A stretch of 22,493 nucleotides of DNA from Chloroflexales bacterium (lineage in GTDB: Bacteria; Chloroflexota; Chloroflexia; Chloroflexales; Chloroflexaceae), in the NCBI GenBank assembly GCA_013336035.1, contig JAAXUL010000025.1, forward strand, positions 1 to 22,493, read 5' to 3'. This document shows positions 15,201 to 22,442 of the stretch, one piece after another (position 1 is the first letter of the stretch; each line of letters opens with the position of its first letter). The notes under the pieces are model-generated. The model was not told the origin of the DNA. It saw only the letters and a program-made list of their open reading frames with translations, and did not search any database. Position numbers and translations under genes: made by a program.

Positions 15201-15830
15201 GAGCGCTTCCGGCAAGAGGACAGCTCGACCCAGCGGGTCCACGGCGGGCTGGGCCTGGGGCTGGCGATCGTGCGCCACCTGGTCGAGCTGCACGGCGGCA
15301 CGGTGCAGGCGATGAGCGCGGGCGTGAGCCAGGGCGCCACCTTCACCGTGCGGTTGCCGATCTTCGCCGCCGACACGGCGCCCGCGCGCGCCCGCGCGGC
15401 GCTCGCTGCTGAGCAGGCGTTCGCCGATGGCCCGCCGTCGCTGCACGAGCGGCGGGTGCTCGTCGTCGATGACCAGCCGGCCATCCTGGAGCTGCTGGAG
15501 GAGATCCTGGCCGCGGGCGGGGCCATCGTCCGCTCCTGCGCGACCGCGCGGGAGGCGCTAGAGGCTGTGCGCACCTGGCGGCCGGACGTGCTGGTGTCGG
15601 ATATCGCTATGCCCGGCGAGGATGGCTACTGGCTGATTCGCCACATCCGGGCCCTGGCGGCGGAGGAGGGGGGCGCCACGCCGGCCGTCGCCCTCACCGC
15701 CTACGTGCGCATAGAGGACCGCCTACAGGTGCTGGGGGCAGGGTTCCAGCTCTATGTGCCCAAACCCGTCGAGCCGGGCGAGCTGCAGGATGTGGTGGCG
15801 CGGCTCGTCCGACACGATGGCGCCAGCTAA
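12291..15830 (+). CDS. Hybrid histidine kinase with six PAS-like domains and C-terminal receiver
   Basis: 1179 residues with no membrane segment, so a cytoplasmic sensor. PAS-like domains lie at about residues 8-140, 142-267, 270-400, 403-520, 525-655 and 655-780; five of the six end in a D-I-T-x-R-type PAC motif (ITGRKRAEE, ITARKHAEQ, ITARKQAEN, ITERKRLEE, ITDRVRAEQ), the last in IHDRKQAEA. HisKA follows with His811 in TVSHELRTPL. HATPase motifs are NLLANAAKFT (N), DSGQGI (G1), FERFRQ (F) and GGLGLGLAI (G2). The receiver at about 1055-1175 has VLVVDDQ, phosphoacceptor Asp1104 in LVSDIAMP and Lys in VPKPVE. GGAGGGAGG eight bases before the ATG at 12291 decides this start over the ATG at 12237. 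The ligands of the PAS domains are unknown. Confidence 0.93.
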   Translation: MMNTQSSASYEPHLLQYLPAGVFIHAPDTRILFANAEAASVAGQPLDQLTGKVANDATWSFVREDNTPMPVDEYPVNRVLATRQTVRDLTLGINRAATNDRIWVLASAFPEFDDQQALQRIVVTFIDITGRKRAEEALQANTEWLRLALDAANAGTWEWDVRTNENRWSEELWQLYGLAPHSCEPSYEAWRQTIHPDDRAAAERVVQEAARTGTELNTEWRIYDPDGAERWVMSRGRPTRDAHGTVVRYHGIVLDITARKHAEQAILASKAKLDAALASMTDAVFISNAEGQFVEFNDAFATFHKFRSKDECATSFAAYPDLLDVFMDTGELAPVDMWAVPRALRGELGTNVEYALRRKDTGEHWVASYSFAPIRDAARAIVGSVVVGRDITARKQAENALRQSEAKFATAFTSSPAALLITRLSDGRYLEMNAAYSAMVGYARDELLGHVTAEFDVYIDAGERQALVDQLLANGSIREFETRLRHRSGAIRHVIADQEVITFNNEVCILSHFLDITERKRLEEALHTASQRFQAMLASLYGGILVLRGDHRVEFANQAFCDLFDLAEGPEDLLNLHASAILQRIAGVYVASPAALARIHEILANGQPVRNEEIAIAGGRTYLRDFIPIVIDGQQYGRVWHHLDITDRVRAEQALRESEEQYRSFVELNPQVPWTADPQGNIIDFNARWLTLTGLTREEALGGGWAQAPHPDDRPAMAAAWTHSVRTGATYDIEHRIRLADGTYRWMRSRADARRDAAGQVVRWYGTTEDIHDRKQAEAALRAAMEREQALRVAAETASRLKDEFLATVSHELRTPLTAFLGYAQLLQRRQRDTAYVASTVEKMVRSAQAQAQLIEDLLDVSRIVSGRLRLELAPLELIPVVRAALDTVRPTLAAKGLQLQLTLDPATGAVLGDANRLQQVVWNLLANAAKFTPPGGTIQVRLAQDGRDAVLTVSDSGQGIRPDFLPFVFERFRQEDSSTQRVHGGLGLGLAIVRHLVELHGGTVQAMSAGVSQGATFTVRLPIFAADTAPARARAALAAEQAFADGPPSLHERRVLVVDDQPAILELLEEILAAGGAIVRSCATAREALEAVRTWRPDVLVSDIAMPGEDGYWLIRHIRALAAEEGGATPAVALTAYVRIEDRLQVLGAGFQLYVPKPVEPGELQDVVARLVRHDGAS

Positions 15831-16082
15831 TCAGCGCTCGGCGGCGCAAATGGCCGCGGGCCGGGCCGAGGTCTCATCGAGGGGGCCGCTGGGCGAACCG
15901 TATGCGCCGGGCCGGTTCGCGATGGTGCGAACGCCTACGGCCAACCGCTGGCGCTCCCGCTGACTGCCATCGCAGGCTGGTACCGGTCGCCAATGCCATT
16001 ATCCGGGATAACTTCATCGCCTGGGTGGTTGCAGGAACGCAGAAGTAAAAGCGTAGGTGGGCGGCCGAACGACTCGCCAGTG
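15831..16082. other. Intergenic, possible decayed gene end
   Basis: No intact gene. Two adjoining protein-like pieces lie in different frames: ANAYGQPLALPLTAIAGWYR (from about 15930) and VPVANAIIRDNFIAWVVAGTQK ending in a TAA at about 16048. They could be the frameshifted end of one lost gene, but I cannot name a family. Confidence 0.3.
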
Positions 16083-16970
16083 CTAGCCCGCGCCTCCTCG
16101 CTGTGTCCGCTCATAGATAGCTTGCCATACTTCTTGAACCATGCGGTAGTTGAGCAAGACGATGCCCTCCTCCTCAATAATCTGGCGGGCTTCCCGCGAT
16201 GTGACAAACGCCAGGTCCGTTTGGCGCACCTCCCAGCTCGGCATCGCAGCCCGCAGCTCGGCGTTGCCGATGCCTGGGTGCAGCGCCCACTCGCTCACAC
16301 CGGCCGGTAACGTGCGGAGTAATTGAGCGTACCAAGACGCTTTTCCCGCAATCTCAAGGTCATAGCTATCGAGCAGCGGATGATCCAGCATAGGATAGCC
16401 CTGCTGCTGGAGCCCGTCTGCAAACGGTGTTGGGCTGACGCGCACTGCAAGGCCATACTCGTGCGCGAGGCGTACTGTCAGCGCAAACGTCCAGGCACGA
16501 CGACTATGCACGCCGCAGTGACTATCCAAATGGGTCGGGGTCAGACCGGCGTCGAGCACCGTCTCGATCTGGGCGCGAAACTCCTGCTCGAGCTCAGCCG
16601 GGTCGGCTCGCTCCAAGAGCTCATCGATCCGCACCTCAGGGTAGAAATAGCCGGCCTCATCGACGAGTGACGGTACCTGCCGGCGTCCGAGCACGGGCCC
16701 CCACCGATAGTCCGGCTGCTCGCTGATTGCGGTCAGATGGATGCCAAACGCGGCCTCTGGTGCGTCGCGCAGGAGCTTGCGCGCGTGGAGACTCCATGGG
16801 CATGGCACCATGAGGGTGCACGAGGTAATGAGGCCAGCCCGCCGCGCCTCTGTTATGCCCGCGTTAACCGCGTGACACATCCCAAAATCGTCGGCGTTCA
16901 GAATGAGCAGACGAGCGTCGGGCGGATAACCGAAGATTGCATTCACATGGCTTGGAGCAGTGTGCTTCAC
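16083..16970 (-). CDS. ChbG/HpnK (YdjC-like) carbohydrate deacetylase
   Basis: A 295-residue metal-dependent deacetylase of the ChbG/HpnK family, which removes N-acetyl groups from small sugars or glycolipids. Motifs in order: LILNADDFGMCHAVN (metal-binding Asp pair), FGIHLT, THLDSHCGVH (metal His) and ALHPG near the C-terminus. It has no signal peptide, so it is probably cytoplasmic. I place the start at GTG 16970 because AGGAGG lies five bases upstream (16976-16981). An in-frame ATG at 17006 would add 12 residues but has only a poor ribosome-binding site. The substrate cannot be told from the sequence, and neighbouring genes give no pathway. Base composition is nearer 60% G+C, lower than the fdh operon. 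Confidence 0.88.
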   Translation of the reverse strand: MKHTAPSHVNAIFGYPPDARLLILNADDFGMCHAVNAGITEARRAGLITSCTLMVPCPWSLHARKLLRDAPEAAFGIHLTAISEQPDYRWGPVLGRRQVPSLVDEAGYFYPEVRIDELLERADPAELEQEFRAQIETVLDAGLTPTHLDSHCGVHSRRAWTFALTVRLAHEYGLAVRVSPTPFADGLQQQGYPMLDHPLLDSYDLEIAGKASWYAQLLRTLPAGVSEWALHPGIGNAELRAAMPSWEVRQTDLAFVTSREARQIIEEEGIVLLNYRMVQEVWQAIYERTQRGGAG

Positions 16971-17079
16971 GACAACCTCCTGGAGCTCGTGGACAGAGAC
17001 AGCCATAGCCTGAGGTGAAGAGAGGCAAGAACGAGGCCAGGTGAAACGCGCACCTTCTCATTGACGGCAGGCTTGACAG

Positions 17080-17202
17080 ATGAAGGATTGGGCCGACCAG
17101 CTCCAGGAGGCTGCGGCCGCGATCTACGCCCTGACCGAGCACCGTATCCGCGACAACCGGCTGGAGGCCGACGAGTCGCAGTGGACCGAGCACTTTGTCT
17201 AG
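17080..17202 (+). CDS. Short unrecognised ORF or gene remnant
   Basis: Forty codons beginning MKDWADQLQEAAAAIYALTE and ending in WTEHFV before a TAG at 17200-17202. Amphipathic, Glu/Ala-rich and with high-GC third positions, it reads like coding sequence, but there is no good ribosome-binding site. It may be the 3' end of a lost gene lying next to the regulator remnant at 17341. I do not recognise it. Confidence 0.3.
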   Translation: MKDWADQLQEAAAAIYALTEHRIRDNRLEADESQWTEHFV

Positions 17203-17340
17203 CGGAGGGAGGGGCCGGGATGCGCTAGGGCCCCGGTCTGATTAAGGTTGGCAACTCCGCAAAGTCCTGGGACCGACTGAGGCTCGCCACCAGGGTCACC
17301 AACTCCGCCAGCGGGGCAATGAAGCGTCGGGTGTGGAGAT

Positions 17341-17715
17341 CGATCCATCCGCGCCTGCGCCGAGACACTGCGGCGCTATCTGGGGGTTGAGCCAGGTCAG
17401 GCGACGCGCGAAGCATACGAACGGCTCCTCCAGGGCGCTCCGCCGCTGCCGCCGGCAGCGCAGCGGCGGCCTACGCTCGACGCCAGGCTGCCGCTGATTG
17501 GCGACCAGCGTGCGTGGCAGCGGCCTGGCGTCAGATGGAAGCTGGCCAGCCCTGCTTCACGCCTATCACCGGCGAGGCGGCATCGGCAAACCGCGGCTTG
17601 CTGCGGAGTTGATGGCCTGGGCCAGCCAGCAGGGCGCAGTCGTCGCGGCGGCGGGGTCTATGCGTCTGAGGGCCCCCTGTCGCTCGCGCCGGCGACCGAC
17701 TCAGCTGTTTCACTG
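17341..17715 (+). pseudogene. Frameshifted remnant of a BTAD/AAA (SARP-LuxR-like) transcriptional regulator
   Basis: Three consecutive frames give one recognisable protein. From 17341: RACAETLRRYLGVEPGQATREAYERLL, the end of a bacterial transcriptional activation domain, then PTLDARLPLIGDQRAWQR. After a shift near 17515: SDGSWPALL. A broken P-loop follows, with ITGEA in one frame and GIGKPRLAAELMAWASQQGAVV in another (expected form GEAGIGKTRLAAEL). A last shift near 17655 gives VYASEGPLSLAPATDS, which ends at about 17703. At least two or three frameshifts, no start and no C-terminal half are present, so it is not functional. The end overlaps the 3' end of the opposite-strand MFS gene. Confidence 0.75.
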
Positions 17716-18953
17716 TGGAGCAGATCTGCTACGGCGCGCTCACGCCGTGCAAGCAGTAAGAAGGGCACGGCTAAGAGGTCAATTCCCGCACCGACCAGAT
17801 AGGACGTTGAGTATGACCAGACATCAGCGACCTTCCCCAACCCCGGCTGGATAACGACACCGCCCACCGAGCTGAGCAGGTTATCGGAGGACAAGACCGT
17901 CGCTCGTTGCGCCGACGGGATCAGCGCATTCAGGAATGACTGTCGAATCGGCATGGTTGCCGCAGCGATGATCGCCCAGCTTGCCAGCAGCAAGAGGGCA
18001 ATCCAGAAGTTTGTCGATAGCCCGAGCGCCAGGAGGGTGAACGCATTTGCTATCGCACCGCAAATCAGGAATGACGTCCGATGCCGAAACACTTTGCCTA
18101 CAAATGGCGCAATCACCCCTCCGATAATCTGTGCGCCAGCCACAATGGCAGCCGCCAAACCGGCAATAGCATACGATTCGCGCTGACCATAGAGTCCAAG
18201 CAAATATGGCTGCATAGCATAAAAGGCATAGATGCCGACGCCAGCGCTAAATGGTGAAGCCAGCATGATCCAGCGCACCGGTGGATTGCGCAGGCCATAA
18301 TTGAAGGAATCTCGCAGGATGCCGCGCATTTCTTTGCTAAGCGAGGTTCTCCTACTCGGTGCAAAGCCGATGTCACGCATCAGCAGGAAGGCCACGAGGA
18401 AGGTGAACCCGAGCAGGACAGCGCGCATGATATACGGCACGCCTAGATTCGTCGCCTGCGCGACCACACCGCCAGCAATGGCACCGCTCAACATGGCTGC
18501 GCCGGCGGCTATTTGTCCTCTGGCAAAGGCTGCCTCCAACGTCCCTGAGTAGTTGGTGGCGGTCAAACCATCTACGAGCCAGGCTTCGGTGGCACCGGAG
18601 AAAAAGGTGAAGCCAAGCCCCAGGAGAACCGATGCCAGTGCCCAGGCCCAAAATGGGCCATGAATGTACCACATGAGCAGATAGAGGAGTGTTGAGGCGA
18701 AGAGCGTGGCCGAGCCAAGGAGGAAGGACCTCCGCCGGCCCACTGTATCAGCGACAACCCCAGTCGGTATTTCAAAGACCACCTGACCGAGGGTAAAAAA
18801 GGCATTGGCCGCAAAGGCCTGGGTGATCGAGAGGCCAGCATCGAGCAAGAACAGCGTATTGATGCCCCAGATAAATGACGAAGCGAGGGTCGACAGCATG
18901 GTCAGGGCGAGGTACGTCTTCAGGATTTGCCCAGACGTGGTTATTTTGCTCAT
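17658..18953 (-). CDS. MFS transporter, possibly with an acquired C-terminal tail
   Basis: 431 residues with about twelve hydrophobic segments. The MFS motif A between helices 2 and 3 reads GVVADTVGRRRS near residue 65. The substrate is unknown; the general style is that of drug or metabolite efflux. The start ATG at 18953 has no clear ribosome-binding site; a TATACG lies right before it, so a leaderless message is possible. The last 16-18 residues (TAESVAGASDRGPSDA) are read from the strand opposite the coding-like end of the BTAD/AAA remnant, so the original stop was probably lost and the frame ran into that remnant. G+C counted in one line of this gene is about 57%, clearly below the fdh operon, which suggests separate acquisition. 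Confidence 0.88.
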   Translation of the reverse strand: MSKITTSGQILKTYLALTMLSTLASSFIWGINTLFLLDAGLSITQAFAANAFFTLGQVVFEIPTGVVADTVGRRRSFLLGSATLFASTLLYLLMWYIHGPFWAWALASVLLGLGFTFFSGATEAWLVDGLTATNYSGTLEAAFARGQIAAGAAMLSGAIAGGVVAQATNLGVPYIMRAVLLGFTFLVAFLLMRDIGFAPSRRTSLSKEMRGILRDSFNYGLRNPPVRWIMLASPFSAGVGIYAFYAMQPYLLGLYGQRESYAIAGLAAAIVAGAQIIGGVIAPFVGKVFRHRTSFLICGAIANAFTLLALGLSTNFWIALLLLASWAIIAAATMPIRQSFLNALIPSAQRATVLSSDNLLSSVGGVVIQPGLGKVADVWSYSTSYLVGAGIDLLAVPFLLLARRERAVADLLHSETAESVAGASDRGPSDA

Positions 18954-18963
18954 CGTATACCGT

Positions 18964-18973
18964 GATAGCTATC
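18964..18973. promoter_or_regulatory. 10-bp palindrome GATAGCTATC upstream of the MFS gene
   Basis: A perfect palindrome ending ten bases before the MFS start codon. It could be an operator for a repressor of the transporter, but it is short and could be chance. Confidence 0.25.
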
Positions 18974-18983
18974 GATGCGGCGG

Positions 18984-20138
18984 TCAGCGGTTGACCCGCT
19001 CGGCGCGCCCATCGGGCGCCATGCCGTAGGCGTAGAAGAATCCGTGGTGCGGGTCATCGGTGGCGTAGGGAATGGCGAACAGCGCGCCGCTCGAGAACCA
19101 CGGCTGCCAGTCGGCCGTGCCCGCCAGCTCTGGTGTCGTCGCCCAGCCGAGCTGAGCCTGTACCTCGGGGTGCTCGCGCCAGAGCTTGCCGAAGCCGCGC
19201 TGGGGCTCCATCAGGCCATCTGGCGGCGTGGCGCTACTGTCGACCGGCTGTCCCTCGGCCCAGGTATCGTCAAAGACCTGGTACATCCACGGCGCCTGGC
19301 CGGCTTCGACCCCCGGGGTCTGCGCGGGGAGCACATAGATCTTCCGGCCGGCGGCGCCCAGATCAAGCCAGATCATCTCGCCGCCCTCGAAGCCCTGATG
19401 GGCCGAGGGGACCGTGCGGGCGCCGGTGTCCGGACAGCCCAGATCGCTGCGGAACGAGATGCGACTGTAGACGGCGCGCCATTCCGGCGGCACCGCGAAG
19501 GGGCAGACGGAGCTATGCTGGATATCGGCGAGGGTGCGCCCCAGGAGTCCCAGGAGCACCTCGTACGGCGTCCCGGCGAACTCTGGGTGATACTCCATCC
19601 GTCGCCGCTCGAAGTACTGCGCCCCGCCGTACCAGTTGCCGACCGACTCGGTCATCGGCTCGCTGATCGGGTAGCCGAAGCGGGTGAGGCCGCCCTGCTG
19701 CTCCCAGTAGCTCAGGTAGGGCTCACAGAGCGCGTGCCGGGTCTCGGGGAAGAAGCGGCAGCCGGGGGCAGCCCGGTCGGCCTGGGGAAGGCCCTGCCAG
19801 GGCGTGCCCTGCCACTCCAGAAGCTGCGCCCCGAGACGGCCCGCCATCACCCCTTGCGCCCCATGGTCTTCCAGCCGGTCGCGCTCGAACCACTGTGCTT
19901 CGAGGCGCTGCCCCTCAACCTCGACATACACGCGGGGGCTGATGGGGTAGCCGAAGACGGGGAGGCCGCCAGAGCGCTCCCAGTAGTCACGGATCGGCCC
20001 CTCTATACAGGCGCCCGTTTCCGGGAAACAGCGCTGACCTGACTGGGCGCTCACCGTGGTTATACCAACCGTCGCCAGGAGCAGCACCAGCGCCGCGAGG
20101 GCGCCCCCGATGCACAGAACTCGTGGTGCACAACGCAT
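18984..20138 (-). CDS. Secreted protein with two FPETG/FGYPIS repeats
   Basis: 384 residues with a classical signal peptide (MRCAPR, hydrophobic stretch ALAALVLLLATVGITT, cleavage probably after VSA near residue 31). Two repeats follow: CFPETGACIEGPIRDYWERSG with GGLPVFGYPISP and QWFERDRLEDH, then CRFFPETRHALCEPYLSYWE with GGLTRFGYPISEPM and QYFERRRMEYHPE. The second ends in TPYEVLLGLLGRTL. I have seen this repeat type in many exported proteins of Chloroflexota, where its role is not established; it recalls LGFP-type wall-binding repeats. The C-terminal half (from about residue 215) is Trp-rich with no family I can name. AAAGG lies about ten bases before the ATG. Confidence 0.85.
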   Translation of the reverse strand: MRCAPRVLCIGGALAALVLLLATVGITTVSAQSGQRCFPETGACIEGPIRDYWERSGGLPVFGYPISPRVYVEVEGQRLEAQWFERDRLEDHGAQGVMAGRLGAQLLEWQGTPWQGLPQADRAAPGCRFFPETRHALCEPYLSYWEQQGGLTRFGYPISEPMTESVGNWYGGAQYFERRRMEYHPEFAGTPYEVLLGLLGRTLADIQHSSVCPFAVPPEWRAVYSRISFRSDLGCPDTGARTVPSAHQGFEGGEMIWLDLGAAGRKIYVLPAQTPGVEAGQAPWMYQVFDDTWAEGQPVDSSATPPDGLMEPQRGFGKLWREHPEVQAQLGWATTPELAGTADWQPWFSSGALFAIPYATDDPHHGFFYAYGMAPDGRAERVNR

Positions 20139-20183
20139 CCGCTTGACCTTTCTCTGGATCCGGCCCCAACGCCGCTGGCTCGA

Positions 20184-20561
20184 TCAGGATGGAGAACAAG
20201 AATGGGAGCAAGATGCGGGCCGGGCCCGTTGGTCATTGAGCGTGCCCTTGACCAGATAGTCCTGGGCGCCGCGCTGGAGCGCCTCTACAGCCAGCGCCTC
20301 GCTGCCCGCCCCAGTGAGCATGACCACGGGCACATCACTCTGTGCGCGCAGCGCCGCGAGCACCGCCAGGCCGTTGGGCGGCTCTATCGCGATGTCGAGC
20401 ACGGCGATCTGTGGACGGTGGAATGCCAGCAGGCGCAGGGCCTCAGCACCATTACTAGCCTCCGCGACCACCGTGAGCTCGCCCGTCTGCTCAAGCAGCA
20501 GGCGCAGGCCGGCCCGCATTAGTACGTGATTCTCAGCGAGCAGCACCCGCAGTGGTGGCAT
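20184..20561 (-). CDS. NarL/FixJ-type response regulator truncated after the receiver
   Basis: 125 residues: a receiver beginning LRVLLAENHVLMRAGLRLLLEQ, with phosphoacceptor Asp in AVLDIAIEPPNG, switch Thr in MLTGAG and Lys in YLVKGT. The family normally continues into a linker and LuxR-type HTH, but here the frame ends in NDQRARPASCSHSCSPS, unrelated to any HTH. The acidic pocket reads E-N instead of D-D or E-D. The ATG at 20561 has AGGAGG four bases upstream. An in-frame ATG at 20582 overlaps the stop of the kinase remnant as ATGA, the remains of a coupled kinase-regulator pair. Probably a degraded gene, although the receiver itself is intact. Confidence 0.65.
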   Translation of the reverse strand: MPPLRVLLAENHVLMRAGLRLLLEQTGELTVVAEASNGAEALRLLAFHRPQIAVLDIAIEPPNGLAVLAALRAQSDVPVVMLTGAGSEALAVEALQRGAQDYLVKGTLNDQRARPASCSHSCSPS

Positions 20562-20578
20562 CAGTCCTCCTGCATGAT

Positions 20579-21037
20579 TCATGCGTGACCGCTCCCGGCT
20601 GCGGCAGCCAGGGAGAGCCAGGCCCAGACCTCGGCCCCGTCACCAGGGGTCGAGCTGATGTCCACCCATCCGCCGGCCAGCTCGGCGCGCTCGGCCATGC
20701 TGATCAGCCCCAGGCTAGTGCCGGCGGCGGCCTGGGCGCGCCGCCGTGCACGTCGAAGCCGGCCCCATCGTCGCAGATGCCCAGGGCGGGCAGGTCCTCC
20801 TGGCGGCTGAGCGTGACGCTCACGCGCCGCGCGTGGGCGTGGCGGATCACGTTGGTCAGGGCCACCTGGGCGATGCGAAAGCAAGCCGTGGCGATCCTCG
20901 AAGACCACCGCGAGGCCGGTGCGCTGCTGGAGCCGGTCACAGAGCCACGCGAGGGCGGCGCTGAGCCCAAGATCGTCGAGCACCGAGGGCCGCAGCTCCA
21001 GCGAGAGCGCCCGCACCTGCTGGAGCTGCGCAGCACC
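20579..21037 (-). pseudogene. NarX-type histidine kinase remnant with two frameshifts
   Basis: Reading leftward from about 21035: QLQQVRALSLELRPSVLDD, then LGLSAALAWLCDRLQQRTGLAVVFEDR, the HisKA_3 end. After a shift near 20880: FRIAQVALTNVIRHAHARRV (N box) and LGICDDGAGFDVHGG (G1). After a second shift near 20735: SLGLISMAERAELAGG and DGAEVWAWLSL (G2 to end). The phosphoaccepting His region and all sensor domains are missing, cut off right beside the MFS stop at 21038. Two frameshifts and the missing front make it non-functional as a kinase. Its stop overlaps a start of the response regulator by four bases. Confidence 0.75.
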
Positions 21038-22300
21038 CTAGCCGCGCCCGCCGGCCAGGCGCGCGGCGGCGGGCGAGCGGCGCAGGGCGAGCATCGCTGC
21101 CACGCCCACCACCGGGCCGAGGGCCAGGGTGGCGAAGGCCAAGGTCCAGCCGGACCAGCTGACCAGCACGGGGACGAGCCAGATCGTGCCGAGGGTGAGC
21201 AGGAAGCCGAGACTGGTCTGGAGGGTCAGGGCCGTGCCGGTGTAGTGGCTATCGCACAGCTCGCTGATCGCCGCCGAGAACTGGGCCGAGTCGGCGACGA
21301 CGGCGAAGCCCCAGAGCAGCGCGACGGCGGTGACGAGCAGGGGGCTAGCGCCAAAGAGTGGCCCGATCACCAGCGCACAGCTACCACTGATCACCAGGGC
21401 CGTGATGGCGACGCTGGTCCGCCCAAGCCGGTCGGCGAGCAGGCCGCCCAGCAGGCTGCCCAGGCCGCCGACGGAGATCGCTGCGAAGGCGGCCAGGCTG
21501 GCCCACCCGGGCGCGACCCCGGCGGCCTCGTAGCTGGCCCGCAGGAAGAGCGGCACCCAGGTCCACATGGCGTAGATCTCCCACTGATGGCCGAGGTAGC
21601 CGAGATTGGCCAGGACGAGGGGGCGGTCGCGCGCCACCATGCCGATGGCCCGCCAGTCGAAGCGCGGCGCGGGCGCGCGGTAGGGTCCCTCGCTGACGAA
21701 CCGGGCGGCGATCAGCGCGCCCAGGGCGGCCAGGGCGGCGGCGAGCAGCAGCACCAGGCGCCAATCGGCGATGCCGTTGGCGAGCGTGAGCAGGTGCGGG
21801 GTGCCTGAGCCCACAGTTAGCGCGGCGACCAGGAGGCCGATGCCCAGGCCACGGTCGGCGCGCGTCCAGCTGGCCATAATCTTCATGCCGACCGGGTAGA
21901 CCCCGGCGAGGGCCACGCCCGTCAGGAAGCGCAGCGGCAGGGCCAGGGCCGGGCCCGTGGCGACGAGTGGGATCAGGGCCGTGGACAGGGCGGCGAGCAG
22001 GGCGCTGGCCGTGAAGAGACGGGCCGCCGGGATCCGATCGGCCAGGTTGAGCAGGGCCGAGCCGAAGGCGCCGACCACAAAGCCAATCTGGACCGACATG
22101 GTCATCCAGGCGCGCGCCGTGTCGTCGAGGCTCCAGACGCTGGTGAGCGCAGGGATCACGGCCGAGGCGGAGAACCAGGCACCCATAGCCAACAGCTCGG
22201 CCAAAGCCAACCAGCGTAGAGTCGGCCACTTGCGCCACAGGGTCGCTGCCTCGACGGTCTGCTCCGAGGCAGCTGGCGCCGACGTCGTTGTACTCGTCAT
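21038..22300 (-). CDS. MFS transporter
   Basis: 420 residues with about twelve hydrophobic segments starting at WLALAELLAMGAWFSASAV. MFS signatures include RFLTGVALAGVYPVGMKIMASW in the first half and GGLLADRLGRTSVA in the second half (motif A copy). The general look is of the small-solute or anion branch of MFS, but the substrate cannot be named. High G+C like the fdh operon, unlike the other MFS gene. There is no clear ribosome-binding site before the ATG at 22300, but a good promoter lies 32-67 bases upstream. Its 3' end abuts the kinase remnant. Confidence 0.9.
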   Translation of the reverse strand: MTSTTTSAPAASEQTVEAATLWRKWPTLRWLALAELLAMGAWFSASAVIPALTSVWSLDDTARAWMTMSVQIGFVVGAFGSALLNLADRIPAARLFTASALLAALSTALIPLVATGPALALPLRFLTGVALAGVYPVGMKIMASWTRADRGLGIGLLVAALTVGSGTPHLLTLANGIADWRLVLLLAAALAALGALIAARFVSEGPYRAPAPRFDWRAIGMVARDRPLVLANLGYLGHQWEIYAMWTWVPLFLRASYEAAGVAPGWASLAAFAAISVGGLGSLLGGLLADRLGRTSVAITALVISGSCALVIGPLFGASPLLVTAVALLWGFAVVADSAQFSAAISELCDSHYTGTALTLQTSLGFLLTLGTIWLVPVLVSWSGWTLAFATLALGPVVGVAAMLALRRSPAAARLAGGRG

Positions 22301-22338
22301 GCAGCAAGGCGTTTGCGTAGTGCGGAGGGGCTAGCACC

Positions 22339-22367
22339 AGTATAGCAAGGAAGCGTGCCACGGGCAA
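22339..22367 (-). promoter_or_regulatory. Sigma-70-like promoter for the MFS gene
   Basis: On the minus strand TTGCCC (22362-22367), a 17-nt spacer and TATACT (22339-22344) match -35 and -10 consensus at four and five of six positions. Transcription would start near 22332, giving a leader of about 32 bases before the ATG at 22300. Confidence 0.5.
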
Positions 22368-22401
22368 TCGGGCGCCCGGGGCTACGTCAAAGTCGGCGAG
22401 G

Positions 22402-22442
22402 CCCTCACCCCCCTGCCCCCTCTCCCGCTCAGGGAGAGGGGG
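22402..22442. repeat. C-rich palindromic intergenic repeat, copy 2
   Basis: The block opens with CCCTCACCCCCCTGCC and holds a perfect 11-bp inverted repeat CCCCCTCTCCC / GGGAGAGGGGG (22416-22426 and 22432-22442) with a 5-nt loop. It resembles 1453-1495. A further CCCCCCTCTCCG with CTCCG-5-CGGAG (22479-22493) reaches the window edge and may start another copy. Confidence 0.65.

Noticed and set aside
17225..17416. 63-codon minus-strand ORF ending ELPTLIRPGP
   Set aside because: Its second half looks somewhat coding-like, but the first half is antisense to the BTAD remnant, there is no ribosome-binding site, and I recognise no family.
20552..21808. Plus-strand frame of 418 codons
   Set aside because: Antisense shadow of the kinase remnant and the MFS gene; Gly/Gln/Glu-rich low complexity without domains.
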